Shown: piece after piece, positions 9,001 to 17,267 of the stretch
How positions within the stretch are numbered: the stretch's first letter is position 1
How the letters are laid out: every line of letters begins with the position of its first letter
From: Bacteroidales bacterium
GTDB lineage: Bacteria > Bacteroidota > Bacteroidia > Bacteroidales > WCHB1-69
DNA: 45,476 bases
NCBI GenBank assembly: GCA_017962275.1
Contig: JAGCVQ010000085.1
Coordinates: forward strand, 1-45,476
Direction of reading: 5' to 3'
The notes under the pieces: model-generated
Told to the model about the DNA's origin: nothing
Seen by the model: only the letters and a program-made list of their open reading frames with translations
The model's database searches: none
Position numbers and translations under genes: made by a program

Positions 9001-9385
9001 CCAGCCGACGGGTTACGGTGTCCCCTGCAACAATATCGGCACATTTGTCAACAACTGCGGCCTTACCTATACGGAGGATTGTTCCACCACCAAGAGAATG
9101 GAGGTGTGGATGTATCTGTTGGTCGGGTTGCGGAACTGTCAGATTTTCTGGGATTCGTTCAGTAATGTCATTATCAACACTCTCGGCATGGATCCCGGTT
9201 ATGCGGATTTCCAGTACCGCTGGGAGCGTAATGGCAGTGTGATTTTCAGCACGAGCTCCTCGAGCCAAGCCGGCACGACAACGGTCATGCCCACGTCCAC
9301 CACGACCTACACGGGCGTTTCGGATTTCTCCTACAACGGGGTACACTGCGTGCAGCGGCGGAATGTCACGGTGGCGGTCCCGTGA
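6056..9385 (+). CDS. Large exported protein with repeated Cys-Pro-initiated beta domains
   Basis: A 1,109-residue protein with signal peptide MKKLTFLFVLALYVLGLSAQ. The mature part consists of about seven to eight beta-rich domains of roughly 100-130 residues, most starting with a Cys-Pro signature (ECPVLG, ACPEFG, ACPVFY, SCPVLG, ECPVFP, LCPAYG) and containing a second conserved Cys (RCG/KCG/YCNP). The C-terminal region (about 950-1109) differs, with an Ig/PKD-like segment (DFTVSADPDHVAAGGTVTLNA) and several Cys. There is no recognisable type IX sorting domain or anchor. It follows the four-gene operon in the same direction but after a terminator, so it is probably transcribed separately. The family was not recognised; a secreted or surface multidomain (adhesin-like) protein is the likeliest reading. 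Confidence 0.85.
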   Translation: MKKLTFLFVLALYVLGLSAQNTDTVGVIFCEVPSIIDTLRGETPECPVLGVPTVTLNTTTNRVEFSCPMTGGSSFEEVQGQFMVTIDGVPGQFLVQGTFNANHTVLSGSVAVNGDNAMSGLDLRDRTLHVTARISGCHPAGAQDPTSSAGVVSQTVTYNVPAECLFVFTTSQYQRVNGAFQFKANFTGSKTGISNYRFIIQNAAGETVTTASANVIGNSFVAMVSPAWMASNGVTVGTYTAIPAVNPVYASCPSTGQPMTFEILPACPEFGSLMVYTDGEQYQLRAYIDLTSVTYQNPSFDITATSGQYAGGSSWYVDPSHQFIATPMTALPTQQTVLQATATLDVRCGVDLVDNGYVSLSSETVSLTIPMACPVFYNTEDALSGGSYRMLSHIDLTGGYDHQNAHFVVKESADSTDVSATYNAQSLEMASAWIPTTQNFPWANKTITLYPVVEVKCGLSMSNYMTVTGPAITRSFVSCPVLGNISLNSNQAQDPNLRRDTLFVQIQNYNADLIHQMVFTVTKLGTSTSSQWVADGWSAAHGAAYKVLSLAQLQQLGLSTTDIVATVDVLMEVNANSVGCTNASVDGQVTLTALPECPVFPGAAVTQVTQDYDGNITVTTPVQYYNPALIHHTGVTGQDSLYFTVYVNTSSTTQIGTETGTLDAVYNAQTQMMTCTIPFIQVTPNARYDFVPHIHLDGYCNPSSGSYVTVDGPSGSVVTAILCPAYGPTTNAVRNADGSVTVTHQLVNYNPAMLNPSSLSRVYGYDSTGTQRISNTNGVTISQDGLLSCTLPASRFTNFASHNMIFRPRIYLSTTYCATLPNNAPLSNPVCIPYSDLPSFTGVSHSDGLGKVNLFTNEGVVLTSKIVGSGVFAVNQVAQAGYLLSREPITGYDANKAVFGTLGGSTGDTLTYTVGIDSCGGVTYYRPFLIMKGCDPQMVLGPEGSFTMWEPDFTVSADPDHVAAGGTVTLNAVTTMNVGAWDQPTGYGVPCNNIGTFVNNCGLTYTEDCSTTKRMEVWMYLLVGLRNCQIFWDSFSNVIINTLGMDPGYADFQYRWERNGSVIFSTSSSSQAGTTTVMPTSTTTYTGVSDFSYNGVHCVQRRNVTVAVP

Positions 9386-9407
9386 TCTGCTACTTACCCC
9401 CACCCGG

Positions 9408-9427
9408 CCTCCCCCAAATGGGGGAGG
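9408..9427 (+). terminator. G/C-only hairpin after the large exported-protein gene
   Basis: CCTCCCCC-AAAT-GGGGGAGG is a perfect 8-bp stem 23 bases after the stop codon. It has no following T run, so it may be a dispersed palindrome or an mRNA-stabilising structure rather than a classic terminator. Confidence 0.45.
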
Positions 9428-9567
9428 AGTCCACTGGCTGCAATGTGAGAAGCCGTTAGAGGAGGTCGGTGCCATCCCTCTCCATTTGGGTCTAACGGAC
9501 ATGAAAACACTTCCTGCGTCCTGCCCCCCTAAAAAAAATGACTATATAGTCATCGGCCCACGACTAT

Positions 9568-9857
9568 ATAGTCATTGGCTTACGAGTATATTGTCAGCGG
9601 GCGGAGGTTCCGCTCGACGCTTTCGCGTCTCGCGGAATGACGGTGCCGCGCCAAGGTGGTGTAGGGGAAAAAGAAGGGCGGCGGAGAAAAAGTGTCTGGC
9701 AACGGAGCTCCCCCATCCGCCGCCCTTCTTTTTCCCTTTTTGCTCCTGCGGCGGTCCGTCATTCCGCCGCGAACGCAGTGAGCGAGCGGAATCTCCAAAG
9801 AAATAAGACAATATGTACAATTTTCGCTGATGAGCAGTAGCGTGCCTAACCCTGTAA
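9568..9857. repeat. Long direct repeat, copy 2
   Basis: This is the second copy of the repeat at the window start, matching bases 1-283 without gaps and with about ten substitutions. Just upstream (9537-9576) are two copies of the palindrome GACTATATAGTC separated by CATCGGCCCAC. No gene is seen in 9386-9865. The copy ends just beyond the 3' end of nrdG, so its hairpins may also terminate nrdG transcription from the other strand. Confidence 0.9.
9603..9796. mobile_element. MITE-like palindromic element, copy 2
   Basis: Same architecture as 36-229: 41-bp imperfect outer arms (9603-9643 and 9756-9796) and the perfect 20-bp inner inverted repeat (9666-9685 with 9716-9735). Several differences from copy 1 fall outside the inner inverted repeat, in the spacer between outer and inner arms (CCAAGGTGGTGTA instead of CCAGAGAGGTGCA). 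Confidence 0.65.
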
Positions 9858-9865
9858 CCCCACTA

Positions 9866-10318
9866 TCACCGCCAGAACCGGTTGGTGATATCTTCGGTGC
9901 TCCCGTTGGAGACGCGGAAGAGCTTCTGGTTGGTGGTGCGGGAGTTGAGGCCGCCGAGCTCTTCGCGGTAGCCGCCGATTTTGACGTAGTCGAAAAGGCT
10001 GGCGTAGCGCGGCATGATGTCGTTGCCGGAATACCATGCCACCTTGAGGTTCGTGTGCTGGTGCAGGTGCCGGGCGAGGGTCGCCACGTCTTTCGGCTGG
10101 CGGTCGCCCCCCATGAAGCAGACGCAGGTAATCTGCTTTCCATACTTACTTAACAACCCGTCCAACGCTGCCGCATCCAATGTCTCCCCGATGTTGTGGC
10201 GCAGGTGCGGGCTATGGCACCCCACACACCGGTGCGGGCAGTTGGTGATGTTCACCGCGAGGGTCACCTCGTCGGGAATCTCCTGGAAGACGATGTCGTA
10301 GTTGTAGTACTTGAGCAC
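9866..10318 (-). CDS. nrdG: Anaerobic ribonucleotide reductase activating protein (radical SAM)
   Basis: NrdG generates the glycyl radical on NrdD, using S-adenosylmethionine and a 4Fe-4S cluster. The radical SAM triad is Cys27, Cys31, Cys34 (CPHRCVGC), followed by HSPHL and the MGGDRQP segment equivalent to the SAM-binding GGE/GGD motif. A GTG start at 10318 is chosen because family members begin at the LKYYNYDIVFQEIPDE stretch; a longer ATG frame from 10348 would begin inside the intergenic hairpin region. The protein is about 150 residues, normal for the short NrdG class. It lies 112 bases after nrdD on the same strand and should be co-transcribed with it under the cobalamin riboswitch. 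Confidence 0.9.
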   Translation of the reverse strand: MLKYYNYDIVFQEIPDEVTLAVNITNCPHRCVGCHSPHLRHNIGETLDAAALDGLLSKYGKQITCVCFMGGDRQPKDVATLARHLHQHTNLKVAWYSGNDIMPRYASLFDYVKIGGYREELGGLNSRTTNQKLFRVSNGSTEDITNRFWR

Positions 10319-10341
10319 GGTTATTCTGTTTGTTTGTAAAG

Positions 10342-10399
10342 ACCCCACACTGCGGCTGTCGCCTTGTGTGGGGTTATTAAGATGTTGTCCCTTCGGGAC
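10342..10399. repeat. Dispersed two-hairpin element between nrdD and nrdG
   Basis: ACCCCACAC (10342-10350) pairs with GTGTGGGGT (10366-10374), and GTCCC-TTC-GGGAC follows at 10387-10399. The same two-hairpin arrangement occurs in the opposite orientation at 14451-14517, with the intervening loop also conserved (TGCGGCTGTCGCCTT versus its near complement). In the nrdDG transcript it lies between the cistrons and may act as a processing or stabilising structure. Confidence 0.8.
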
Positions 10400-10430
10400 T
10401 TCTTAAGGAATAAATTACATACTATAACTC

Positions 10431-12521
10431 TTAACCATTGAACCGTTCGTAATGGCGGCGGGAGGCCTCTTCCTGGCGGGCTTGGGAGAAGCTGCTGACG
10501 CGTTTCATGTAGCCGATGACGCGGGTGAGGTAGTCGAGGTCGGTGCTGTGGCATTCGGGGCACTCGTGGAGGTAGCGCTTGTCGATGTGGCCGCAGTGGT
10601 TGCACACGGTGTTGGGGATGTTGAAGGTGAAGTAGTTGCAGCCTTCCTGCGCGGCCACGCGGAGCAACTGGCGGTATTGCGCCTGTGAGAGGTGCTCCTC
10701 CAAGTTGGCGTGCAGGGCAGAACCGCCGGTGAGGTGCGCGATGTAACGCGAACCGTGCAGACGGAACTTGTCGATCAGGTTCAAGGAATCGTCTTCCACG
10801 CGGTAGAAGTAGCTGTTGTAGCAGTCGCGGGGCACGCGGTAGCCGTCCTCGCGGTCCCACTTGGCGTGTTTCACGCCCACGTTCTCGGCGGGAATCATCT
10901 CGCAGTTGAAGAGCAGCTCCTTGGTGCGGTATTGGTGGTTGTATTTCTCGACCAGACCGAGGATGTCCTCGACGAACTTCTGGTACTGCGGGTTGTCGTC
11001 GATCGGGATGCTGAGGAATTCGGCAGCCTCCACCAGACCGTTCACGCCGATGGTGAGGTACTGGCGGTTGATGGCGATGTAGCCGGCGTCGAAGAGCGGC
11101 AGCATGCCTTTGGATTGCAGGTATTTGAGGTTCTCGTTGTAGGCGATCTGGACCTTGTGCATCAGGTCGATGACCTCGCCGACGAACTGGAATTGCGGGA
11201 TGTTGTTGCGGCATTCGTACTGGATGCAGCGGTTGATGTTGATGGTGAGCACGCTCTTGGAGCCGGTGGAGACACCACCCGCGCCGAGGGTGTAGCTGAA
11301 GCCGTTGTCCTGGATCTCGTTGCGCAGACGGCAGCAGCTGCTCAGTGAGTCGGCATTGTCGCTCACGTAGGTGAAGAAGGAGTGGCCGGCGGCGTACATC
11401 TCCGCGGTGAAGTCGGCGTACTCGGTGTCGATGATGTCGCCGTCCTTGCTGAGGAGGGCCATCGTCTCGACGGGGAAGGTGAGTACGGAGCGGAGGCGCT
11501 CCTGGTTGAACCAGCGCATGAACCGTTTCTGCAGCCAGCTGAGGGAATCCCAGATGGGGCGCGTGCCGTCGGGGAAGCGGAATTCGCCGAAGAGGCTCTC
11601 GAAGTAGTAGCGGTCGTAGTAGGCCACGTTCCAGAACACCGACTGGAAGTTGCGGGCGCCGGTGGGCTGGTTGATGGAATAGACCACCTGCTCGAAGCTG
11701 TCGGTGATCATCTTGTCGATGGTGCGCTGGCGGGCGGAAAGATCCACCACCTTGTCGCTCTCTTTATAGTAGTCATCGCCGTACTCCTTGCGGATGAAGT
11801 AGTCCATGTACATCAGGAATTCGGGGGTGGCGCAGGCGCCGCTGAGCATGCTGGAGACCATGAAGACCATGTTGATGAAGCCGCCGCAGTAGGATTTGAG
11901 GTTCGTGGGTGCGGAGGCGTTGCCGCCGATGCTCTTCGTGCCGTCGAGCAGCCACGGGTACATGGTGATGGAGGCGCAGTAGTTGGCGATGCTGGTCTCG
12001 TCGTTCTTGTAGATGAAGTGGTGGTTGAGGAGGTATAAGTATTTGTCGGACAACTCTTTGCCATAGAGATCCTTGATTTTGTCGCACAGCATTCTGCGGT
12101 TGAGGCGGATGAAGTTCGACTTGGGAAGTTCGCCGATGAGGGTGGCGATGTTCTTGCGCTCCACGTTGGCGTTGGCGTCGTATTTGCTGCCGGTGGCGGC
12201 GTTGGAGGCGTTGCAGTAGTTGATGAGGAAGTCGAGTTTCTCCTTGACCTCGCGGTCTTCGTAATGGCGTTGGCGGTAGAGGATGTAGGCTTTGGCCACT
12301 TCATAGTAGCGTTCGGCCATGAGGGAGACCTCCACTTGGTTCTGGATCTCCTCCACGGAGATGCCGTCGTGGATTTTGAGGCGGCTCATGACGTTGATGA
12401 GCACCTCTTGCGTCGCGAAGCTGTTCACGGAGAGGAACGCTTTGGCGATGGCGTTTTTGATTTTTTCGGCCGAGAAGGGCTCCCGTTTGCCGTTACGTTT
12501 GATGATGTACAATTGATCCAT
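10431..12521 (-). CDS. nrdD: Anaerobic (class III) ribonucleoside-triphosphate reductase
   Basis: NrdD reduces ribonucleotides to deoxyribonucleotides under anoxic conditions with a glycyl radical and usually formate. The 696-residue protein has an N-terminal ATP-cone (residues about 3-95, IIKRNGKREPFSAEKIKNAI), the barrel domain (for example SIGGNASAPTNLKSYCGGF and the NQPTGARNFQSVFWN stretch), a C-terminal zinc site (CNHCGH and CPECHS, about 635-655) and the glycyl-radical loop RVIGYMKR with the Gly near 670. Length and motif order are normal. The start ATG at 12521 is followed by the expected MDQLYIIKR. A cobalamin riboswitch lies upstream on the same strand. nrdG follows. Confidence 0.96.
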   Translation of the reverse strand: MDQLYIIKRNGKREPFSAEKIKNAIAKAFLSVNSFATQEVLINVMSRLKIHDGISVEEIQNQVEVSLMAERYYEVAKAYILYRQRHYEDREVKEKLDFLINYCNASNAATGSKYDANANVERKNIATLIGELPKSNFIRLNRRMLCDKIKDLYGKELSDKYLYLLNHHFIYKNDETSIANYCASITMYPWLLDGTKSIGGNASAPTNLKSYCGGFINMVFMVSSMLSGACATPEFLMYMDYFIRKEYGDDYYKESDKVVDLSARQRTIDKMITDSFEQVVYSINQPTGARNFQSVFWNVAYYDRYYFESLFGEFRFPDGTRPIWDSLSWLQKRFMRWFNQERLRSVLTFPVETMALLSKDGDIIDTEYADFTAEMYAAGHSFFTYVSDNADSLSSCCRLRNEIQDNGFSYTLGAGGVSTGSKSVLTININRCIQYECRNNIPQFQFVGEVIDLMHKVQIAYNENLKYLQSKGMLPLFDAGYIAINRQYLTIGVNGLVEAAEFLSIPIDDNPQYQKFVEDILGLVEKYNHQYRTKELLFNCEMIPAENVGVKHAKWDREDGYRVPRDCYNSYFYRVEDDSLNLIDKFRLHGSRYIAHLTGGSALHANLEEHLSQAQYRQLLRVAAQEGCNYFTFNIPNTVCNHCGHIDKRYLHECPECHSTDLDYLTRVIGYMKRVSSFSQARQEEASRRHYERFNG

Positions 12522-12626
12522 ACTATGGTTAAGGTTTTGGTTTCTAATAAAAACAGCTCGGGAGAGGTCACGCGGATAACCGCCGTTCTCGTTTGCTCTT
12601 AGTCCCGAAAGCCACGAACTTCAGGT

Positions 12627-12795
12627 TGCAGGCAGGTCTTCTGGCTCGTTCCCGCTTTTCCCCGTCTTCCCGACCCGAAAAAGTCAGTGACATTATGGAG
12701 AAGGCGCAAATTGGAACTCACAGCTACGGGTATAGCCGCTGATTCTCACAGCGTTCCCTATTATTCTGTTCAGAACCTGAACCCGCCGCAAAGGT
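12627..12795 (-). promoter_or_regulatory. Cobalamin (B12) riboswitch upstream of nrdD-nrdG
   Basis: Read on the minus strand, the region shows the conserved blocks in order: GGTTCAGGTTCTGAACAG near the 5' end, GGGAACGCTGTGAGAATCAGCGGC, TACCCGTAGCTGTGAG, AATGTCACTG, GGGAAGACGGGG, and the family's signature 3' end GCCAGAAGACCTGCCTGCA. Between the aptamer and the nrdD ATG, a possible expression platform has TCGGGA (near 12603-12608) able to pair with TCCCGA before a TTTTT run (near 12549-12553), consistent with ligand-dependent termination. Adenosylcobalamin would be expected to switch nrdDG off. Confidence 0.93.
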
Positions 12796-12887
12796 ACAAA
12801 TTCTCTTTTTGGGTTTTCAGCCTTGCCGGAATAGTTATAAACAGCGTTATTAACATTGCTGGTTTTCAGGGGGTTATAATATTGAGT

Positions 12888-12961
12888 TAGTAGTTAGCAG
12901 TTAGTAGTTAGCAGTTGGTATTGGGGATGGTGCTTTGAACTTTGAACCTTGAACCTTGAAC
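12888..12961. repeat. Short tandem repeats ahead of pepC
   Basis: AGTTAGTAGTTAGC-type repeats (12888-12918) are followed by heptamer repeats GAACCTT/GAACTTT (12935-12961). The heptamer is the complement of the TTCAAGG array at 16352-16407. No gene is seen in this interval apart from the riboswitch. Confidence 0.8.
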
Positions 12962-12972
12962 TAAAAAAATAG

Positions 12973-12980
12973 TATCTTTG
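12973..12980 (+). promoter_or_regulatory. Promoter -7 box of the peptidase gene
   Basis: TATCTTTG fits TAnnTTTG and lies 44 bases before the ATG. No TTG is found at the ideal -33 spacing; the region is occupied by the heptamer repeat. Confidence 0.5.
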
Positions 12981-13023
12981 CCGCCGATATTCTATAGGAG
13001 TATAATTTATAAAGTATAAAACA

Positions 13024-14430
13024 ATGAAAAAAGCATTCTTTCTCCTCTTTGCGACTGTTTTGGCGTTCGCTATGCAGGCGCAGACCATCAACAAGGAAGG
13101 CGGGCTGACGATGCAGCAGATCAACATGCTGCGCGGCTCCTACCAGTCGAACCCGACCAACAAGGCCCTCCGCAACGCCATCAACAGCAATGACATCAAC
13201 AAGTTGGCGGTGAACTACGACAACAACACCGCTTTCGACGAGCATCTGTCGAACACGGTGCCCTCCAAGGCCATCACCAACCAGGAGTCGTCCGGCCGCT
13301 GCTGGATGTTCACCGGCATGAACGTGCTGCGCAACAAGGCCATCCGCAAGTACGACCTCCCGGCCGACTTCCAGTTCTCGCAATGCTACACCTTCTTCTG
13401 GGACCAGCTCGAGAAGGCCAACCTCTTCCTGCAGTCGATCCTCGACACCCGCGCCAAGTCCATGGAGGACGAGACCGTGCAATGGCTCTTCAAGAACCCC
13501 ATCGGCGATGGCGGTCAGTTCACCGGCGTGGCCAACCTGATGAGCAAGTACGGTGCGGTGCCGAAAGAGGCGATGCCCGAGACCTACAACAGCAACCACA
13601 CCTCCAAGATTTCCGAGCTCATCAAGCTGAAACTGCGCGAGGACGGTCTCATCCTGCGCCAGATGAGCAACAACAAGAGCATGACCGAGCAGAAACTGCA
13701 GGCCACCAAGATGGAGATGTTGGAGACGATTTACCGGATGCTGGCTTACGCTTTCGGCGAACCGCCCACCGAGTTCACCTGGACGCAGCGCAACAGCAAG
13801 GGCGAGGTGGTGAGTACCGAGAAATACACCCCGATGTCGTTCTTCAACAAGTTCGTGAACGAGGATTTCTCCACCTATTACATGGTGATGAACGACCCGA
13901 CCCGCGAATACTACAAGGTGTATGAGATCGAGTACGACCGCCACGTCTATGACGGCCAGAACTGGAAGTTCCTCAACCTGCCGATGCCGGAGATCGCCCG
14001 GATGGCCATCTCCTCCATCAAGGACAGCACCATGATGTACTTCTCCTGCGACGTGGCCAAGTTCCTTGACCGCGACAAAGGCTACATGGATGTGAACAAC
14101 TACGACTACGGCTCCCTGTTCGGCACCACCTTCGGCATGGACAAGAAGCAGCGTGTCAGCACCTTCGCCAGCGGCTCCTCGCACGCGATGACGCTCTGCG
14201 GCGTGGACCTCGACGCCAACGGCAACCCCACCAAGTGGATGGTGGAGAACAGCTGGGGCAGCAACCGCGGCCACAACGGCTTCCTCATCATGACCAACGA
14301 ATGGTTCAACGAGTACATGTTCCGTCTCGTGGTGGAATCCAAATACATCCCTTCCGCCACGCTTAAACTTTTCGACCAGAAGCCCATCATGTTACCCGCA
14401 TGGGATCCGTTGTTCGCCCCGGAAGAGTAA
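13024..14430 (+). CDS. pepC: Exported C1-family aminopeptidase C / bleomycin hydrolase
   Basis: A papain-like cysteine aminopeptidase. The catalytic Cys is residue 93 in NQESSGRCWMF, the His is 387 in SSHAMTLCGVDLD, and the Asn is 409 in VENSWGSN, the order and spacing of the bleomycin hydrolase family. The 468-residue length includes an N-terminal signal peptide (MKKAFFLLFATVLAFAMQAQ), so the enzyme probably works in the periplasm or outside the cell rather than in the cytosol as in firmicutes and eukaryotes. Family enzymes trim peptides from the N terminus, as hexamers with the active sites inside. The GC content is high throughout. It is followed by a dispersed hairpin element and the DUF2147 gene. 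Confidence 0.93.
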   Translation: MKKAFFLLFATVLAFAMQAQTINKEGGLTMQQINMLRGSYQSNPTNKALRNAINSNDINKLAVNYDNNTAFDEHLSNTVPSKAITNQESSGRCWMFTGMNVLRNKAIRKYDLPADFQFSQCYTFFWDQLEKANLFLQSILDTRAKSMEDETVQWLFKNPIGDGGQFTGVANLMSKYGAVPKEAMPETYNSNHTSKISELIKLKLREDGLILRQMSNNKSMTEQKLQATKMEMLETIYRMLAYAFGEPPTEFTWTQRNSKGEVVSTEKYTPMSFFNKFVNEDFSTYYMVMNDPTREYYKVYEIEYDRHVYDGQNWKFLNLPMPEIARMAISSIKDSTMMYFSCDVAKFLDRDKGYMDVNNYDYGSLFGTTFGMDKKQRVSTFASGSSHAMTLCGVDLDANGNPTKWMVENSWGSNRGHNGFLIMTNEWFNEYMFRLVVESKYIPSATLKLFDQKPIMLPAWDPLFAPEE

Positions 14431-14450
14431 TAAAAAATATTCCTTGAGCA

Positions 14451-14517
14451 GTCCCGAAGGGACAAGACGCACGAAGTGCTAATAACCCCACACAAGGCGA
14501 TAGCCGCAGTGTGGGGT
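14451..14517. repeat. Dispersed two-hairpin element after pepC
   Basis: GTCCC-GAA-GGGAC (14451-14463) then ACCCCACAC...GTGTGGGGT (14485-14517), the inverted counterpart of 10342-10399. A run of A follows on this strand. It lies between the pepC stop and the next gene and may end pepC transcription or stabilise its 3' end. Confidence 0.8.
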
Positions 14518-14532
14518 AAAAAAGTGAAAAAG

Positions 14533-14952
14533 ATGAAAAAACTTGTAACAACCCTTATCCTCACCGCTTTTGTGCTGGTGAGCTTCGCGCAGAAAGCAGA
14601 CGATATCTGCGGCATTTACCATTCCAAGGACCCGTTCTCCAAGGAAGGTTCCCAATGTGAGATCTACAAGGCTGCCGACGGCACCTACGAGGCCAAGGTG
14701 GTTTGGGTGGAGAACCCGAAGAAGAAGGACAACCTCGGGCTGGTCTTCATGACGGGGTTGAAATACAATGCCAAGGAGAATGAGTATCAGGGCGGGAAGT
14801 TGAAATATCCCGGCAAATCCGGCACGTACAAGACCTACATCCGCTTGGTCAACGACGGGAAGACGATGAAGATGCGAGGCTACCTCGGGGTTTCGCTGTT
14901 CGGCATGACCGTTGACTGGACGCGGGAATCGAAAGTGCGGGAACAGAAGTAA
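14533..14952 (+). CDS. Small exported DUF2147 protein
   Basis: A 139-residue protein with signal peptide MKKLVTTLILTAFVLVSFAQ. The mature part (DDICGIYHSKDP, CEIYKAADGTYEAKVVWV, LGLVFMTGLKY, YKTYIRLVNDGKTMKMRGYLG) matches the pattern of DUF2147 proteins, in which a short periplasmic beta-rich domain has the shape WxxxDxxxGxxxxxxEI...GxLRGY. The ATG at 14533 is chosen over an upstream frame because the upstream part is the hairpin repeat. The function of the family is not known; it is often adjacent to stress or envelope genes. It is followed by a strong bidirectional terminator shared with eno. Confidence 0.8.
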   Translation: MKKLVTTLILTAFVLVSFAQKADDICGIYHSKDPFSKEGSQCEIYKAADGTYEAKVVWVENPKKKDNLGLVFMTGLKYNAKENEYQGGKLKYPGKSGTYKTYIRLVNDGKTMKMRGYLGVSLFGMTVDWTRESKVREQK

Positions 14953-14987
14953 AAAAAAAAACGCGGCATTTAGCCGCGTTTTTTTTA
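14952..14987. terminator. Bidirectional terminator between the DUF2147 gene and eno
   Basis: ACGCGGC-ATTTA-GCCGCGT flanked by a run of A on one side and T on the other. It can terminate the plus-strand DUF2147 gene and the minus-strand eno gene. Confidence 0.9.
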
Positions 14988-15000
14988 TTTGCGTTAGCGA

Positions 15001-16302
<1,302 letters not shown>

Positions 16303-16351
16303 TTAGTCTGTATAAATTTTTAATGCGGCGCGAAAATACATTTTTTTTTGT

Positions 16352-16407
16352 TTCAAGGTTCAAGGTTCAAGGTTCAAAGTTCAAGGTTCAAAGTTCAAAG
16401 TTCAAGG
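16352..16407. repeat. Heptamer tandem array between eno and queE
   Basis: Eight consecutive units of TTCAAGG or TTCAAAG. It lies in the divergent promoter region of eno and queE and is followed by GTAAGGGTTAGGGGG-type repeat words. The same heptamer occurs at 12935-12961 and in a short form near 32809. Confidence 0.9.
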
Positions 16408-16488
16408 TGTAAGGGTTAGGGGGTTATAGGGTTAGCTTATTAGGAATGCTTTGAAGCCTGAAACTTGAATCCTGAACCCAAAAAAATG

Positions 16489-16496
16489 TATTTTTG
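16489..16496 (+). promoter_or_regulatory. Promoter -7 box of queE
   Basis: TATTTTTG fits TAnnTTTG and lies 15 bases before the ATG at 16512. It argues against translation starting at an upstream TTG inside this box. Confidence 0.5.
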
Positions 16497-16511
16497 CCGT
16501 TTCAAAACATA

Positions 16512-17132
16512 ATGAAAGAAATGGATAAGAAAGGACTGTATCTCCCTGTGGTTGAGGAGTTTTACTCTTTGCAGGGCGAGGGCTACCACACGGGGAAGGC
16601 TGCGTGGTTCGTGCGTGTGGGCGGCTGCGAAGTCGGTTGTTCCTTCTGCGACGAGATGCGCACGTGGAACGCCGCCAGATACCCGATGGTGGATGTGGAC
16701 GAGATTGTGGCGCGGGCGGCGGAGAAACCCGCGCGGGCCGTGGTGGTCACCGGAGGCGAGCCGCTGCTCTACGACATGCGGCCGCTTACGAGCAAGATGC
16801 ACAAGCACGGCATCAAGTGCTTCCTCGAAACCTCCGGCTCCGAACCACTCTCCGGCGACTGGGACTGGATCTGTCTCTCCCCGAAGTACGGCGCCGCCCC
16901 GAAACCCGATGTCCTGGCCAAGGCCAACGAACTCAAGGTCATCGTCGGCAGCGAGGAGGATTTCGCCTGGGCCGAGTCGAACTCCCAGAGGGTGAACAGA
17001 CGCTGCCTGCTCCTGCTCCAGCCCGACTGGAACCGCTGCAACGTCATCATGAGCCGCCTTGTGAACTATGTGCTGGAAAACCCCAAATGGCGCGTGTCTC
17101 TGCAAAGCCATAAGTATATGCAAATTTTATAA
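16512..17132 (+). CDS. queE: 7-carboxy-7-deazaguanine synthase (radical SAM)
   Basis: QueE rearranges 6-carboxytetrahydropterin to 7-carboxy-7-deazaguanine in the queuosine pathway. The radical SAM cysteines are Cys39, Cys43 and Cys46 (GGCEVGCSFCD), a CX3CX2C triad, preceded by EEFYSLQGEGYHTGKAAWFVR, the hallmark N terminus of the family. VVTGGEPLL is the SAM-binding GGE motif and FLETSGS, ICLSPKYG and the C-terminal LQSHKYMQIL fit the family. The start at ATG 16512 gives 206 residues, slightly short but in range. The rest of the queuosine pathway is not in this window. Confidence 0.92.
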   Translation: MKEMDKKGLYLPVVEEFYSLQGEGYHTGKAAWFVRVGGCEVGCSFCDEMRTWNAARYPMVDVDEIVARAAEKPARAVVVTGGEPLLYDMRPLTSKMHKHGIKCFLETSGSEPLSGDWDWICLSPKYGAAPKPDVLAKANELKVIVGSEEDFAWAESNSQRVNRRCLLLLQPDWNRCNVIMSRLVNYVLENPKWRVSLQSHKYMQIL

Positions 17133-17144
17133 TGGATAATTGAT

Positions 17145-17228
17145 AATGGATAATTAGGGTTGCTCGTTGCGGAGTGGGCGTAGTATGTTGATGCTTGGGT
17201 CGCCCGTTAACCCCACAACCCTGTAACC
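17145..17228. repeat. Intergenic repeat, copy A (before the DUF721 gene)
   Basis: This 84-bp stretch (GGATAATTAGGGTTGCTCG ... CCACAACCCTGTAACC) recurs at 17577-17660 with an offset of 432 and only about three substitutions. It joins two simple repeats, GATAATG units before it and CCCTATAAC/CCCTGTAAC units after it. Confidence 0.9.
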
Positions 17229-17267
17229 TGATAACCCCATAACCCTATAACCCCTTAACCCTATAAC

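Noticed and set aside
9830-10153. A plus-strand frame of about 107 codons opposite nrdG
   Set aside because: It is the antisense shadow of nrdG, which has intact radical SAM motifs.
16352-16440. Possible CRISPR array because of regular short repeats
   Set aside because: Units are seven bases in direct tandem with no spacers; no cas genes are present.
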